A DNA stretch of 64,000 nt. Origin: Microbulbifer variabilis (GTDB lineage: Bacteria > Pseudomonadota > Gammaproteobacteria > Pseudomonadales > Cellvibrionaceae). Positions 63,077-64,000 of this stretch are shown here, in pieces. The notes under the pieces were generated by a model. The model did no database searches. It had not been told where the DNA came from and saw only the letters and a list, made by a program, of their open reading frames with translations. Made by a program: the position numbers and the translations under genes. The DNA lies in assembly GCF_023716485.1 (NCBI RefSeq), contig NZ_CP092418.1, forward strand, positions 2,029,001-2,093,000, given 5' to 3'. Every line of letters starts with the position of its first letter. The stretch's first letter is position 1.

Positions 63077-63613
63077 ATGAATGATATTTTACTTGGGGTG
63101 ATTTTATTTGGACTTCTTGTCTTAGGTCTGGTTGGAATCATTTTTTTGATTCCATTGTGGGTAAAGGTGTCAACCGAGTCAGAACAAGATCCCAATCATC
63201 TTTACAGTATTTTTTGGGAGGAGGCTGGCTTTAAGGGAGAAAAAATTTCATCCGCTTCAGGGTGTCTTTTCCCCTTCATTGTTTTGGCTAATCCTAATTT
63301 CGATATTGAGGGGCTGATTTTATGTATTGTTGTTTCGGTAGTTTGCGGGCTATATCACTCTTCTGTTTATAGAGGTTATGCGATAATTACCGGCAAAATG
63401 AAAGTGGCTGGTGTGGCAGCTCTATGTATGCTTACTGCCGTTAGCTTTATGGTAAGGTATCAGGCGTTATCAAGCTTTTATATTATCTTCTGTGTCGCTT
63501 TAATTGGTGCTGCTTGGGGTAGTTATGCTGTCTACAGGCGCGCTTACCTAATTCGATTAGAAAGGGTGGTATGGAGAGTAAAAAACCAGACTAAGCCGCC
63601 TCTTGTAAGCTGA
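63077..63613 (+). CDS. Hypothetical membrane protein (178 aa)
   Basis: No family recognised. About five hydrophobic segments are visible (LLGVILFGLLVLGLVGIIFL, GLILCIVVSVVCGLYH, VAGVAALCMLTAVSFMV, FYIIFCVALIGAAWGSYAVY among them). No ribosome site stands out. It is separated from the previous gene by 90 bases. Confidence 0.55.
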   Translation: MNDILLGVILFGLLVLGLVGIIFLIPLWVKVSTESEQDPNHLYSIFWEEAGFKGEKISSASGCLFPFIVLANPNFDIEGLILCIVVSVVCGLYHSSVYRGYAIITGKMKVAGVAALCMLTAVSFMVRYQALSSFYIIFCVALIGAAWGSYAVYRRAYLIRLERVVWRVKNQTKPPLVS

Positions 63614-63796
63614 GCCCATATGAATTCTACTAATAGGCGAAGTGGTGCAACCTATATCTGGCTAAGAGGCCGCAGGAGTACAATATAGACGGCTAAAGCG
63701 ACTGTCATTACATCTCTATTAGGCTGGGTGGTTATCATTTCTGATACAGAGGTCTATAAATGGTGATGTTTCACGTTTCATAAGGGGCTGCCCTAT

Positions 63797-64000
63797 ATGA
63801 GCATAAAACCGTCAAAGATTTTACTGATAAATATATTGATTACTGGCGCATTTTATGTGGCCGGTTTTGTCGCATTAGGCAGCTCGTATCCAACTATCGA
63901 TTCTAGTGGTGAGCAAATAGTCCATTGGTTTTTAAATAATGGATCGAATGCTCGATTTTATGCTTGGACAGCCGCTTTCTTTTCTCTTGGCCTCGCTATC
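63797..64000 (+). CDS. Membrane protein, 3'-truncated by window edge
   Basis: ATG at 63797 with AAGGGG about 12 bases upstream. The 68 visible codons give an N-terminal transmembrane helix (ILLINILITGAFYVAGFVAL), a periplasmic loop (SSYPTIDSSGEQIVHWF) and the start of a second helix (RFYAWTAAFFSLGLAI). It resembles four-helix DUF-type membrane proteins in which the loop precedes an 'arlyAwta' helix. No function can be given. Confidence 0.6.
   Translation, partial: MSIKPSKILLINILITGAFYVAGFVALGSSYPTIDSSGEQIVHWFLNNGSNARFYAWTAAFFSLGLAI

Noticed and set aside
1-64000. CRISPR array
   Set aside because: No regularly spaced short direct repeats with unique spacers were seen; the csrA units are too long and irregularly spaced.
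1-64000. Insertion sequences or transposases
   Set aside because: No transposase motif or terminal inverted repeat pair was recognised; the csrA units lack any recombinase gene.

Overview
The window looks like a chromosome segment of a marine gammaproteobacterium, probably Cellvibrionales and Microbulbifer-like. This is an inference from the G+C-rich housekeeping block (49.8-60.0 kb: helicase-nuclease pair, glutamate racemase, rmuC, AEC transporter, DUF2489). Most of the rest is visibly A+T-richer, with long gaps and small accessory genes nearly all on the plus strand.

Layout. 0-11.5 kb: plus-strand single genes (M19 dipeptidase fragment, ketopantoate reductase, HD protein, VOC proteins, acyltransferase, serine hydrolase) and one minus-strand EamA transporter. 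11.8-44.2 kb: accessory genes (VOC, DoxX, GNAT, PACE efflux with its LysR regulator, alcohol dehydrogenase plus thioesterase, Tse2-like toxin, GIY-YIG and HNH nucleases, many unknowns) and several broken genes. A G+C-rich insert at 15.6-19.0 kb carries a DUF2306 protein and a NarL-type two-component system. 44.2-49.6 kb: a translationally coupled three-gene operon (nitrilase-like protein, small middle protein, Rad50/SbcC-like ATPase) that looks like a defence or conflict system. 49.8-60.0 kb: conserved block. 60.4 kb to the end: small hypothetical plus-strand genes.

The main finding is a dispersed repeat of about 350-500 bp between 11.8 and 43.7 kb. Each full copy carries a csrA (RNA-binding regulator) gene on the minus strand plus its upstream region. 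I recognise about twelve copies with csrA coding traces and several partial ones, all in one orientation. Two encode intact CsrA (41942-42130 and 43353-43532), one has probably lost its ATG, and the rest are pseudogenes. A plus-strand accessory gene usually starts just beyond, or even inside, the upstream end of the repeat, so the array reads as repeated modules of reversed csrA followed by cargo. No integrase and no convincing attC sites are visible. The intact copies lie at the right end, next to the putative defence operon.

The Tse2-like toxin and its small acidic partner, a GNAT-like protein with an overlapping small acidic ORF, nuclease genes and many decayed cargo genes suggest an actively turning-over genomic island abutting the conserved block at about 49.8 kb.
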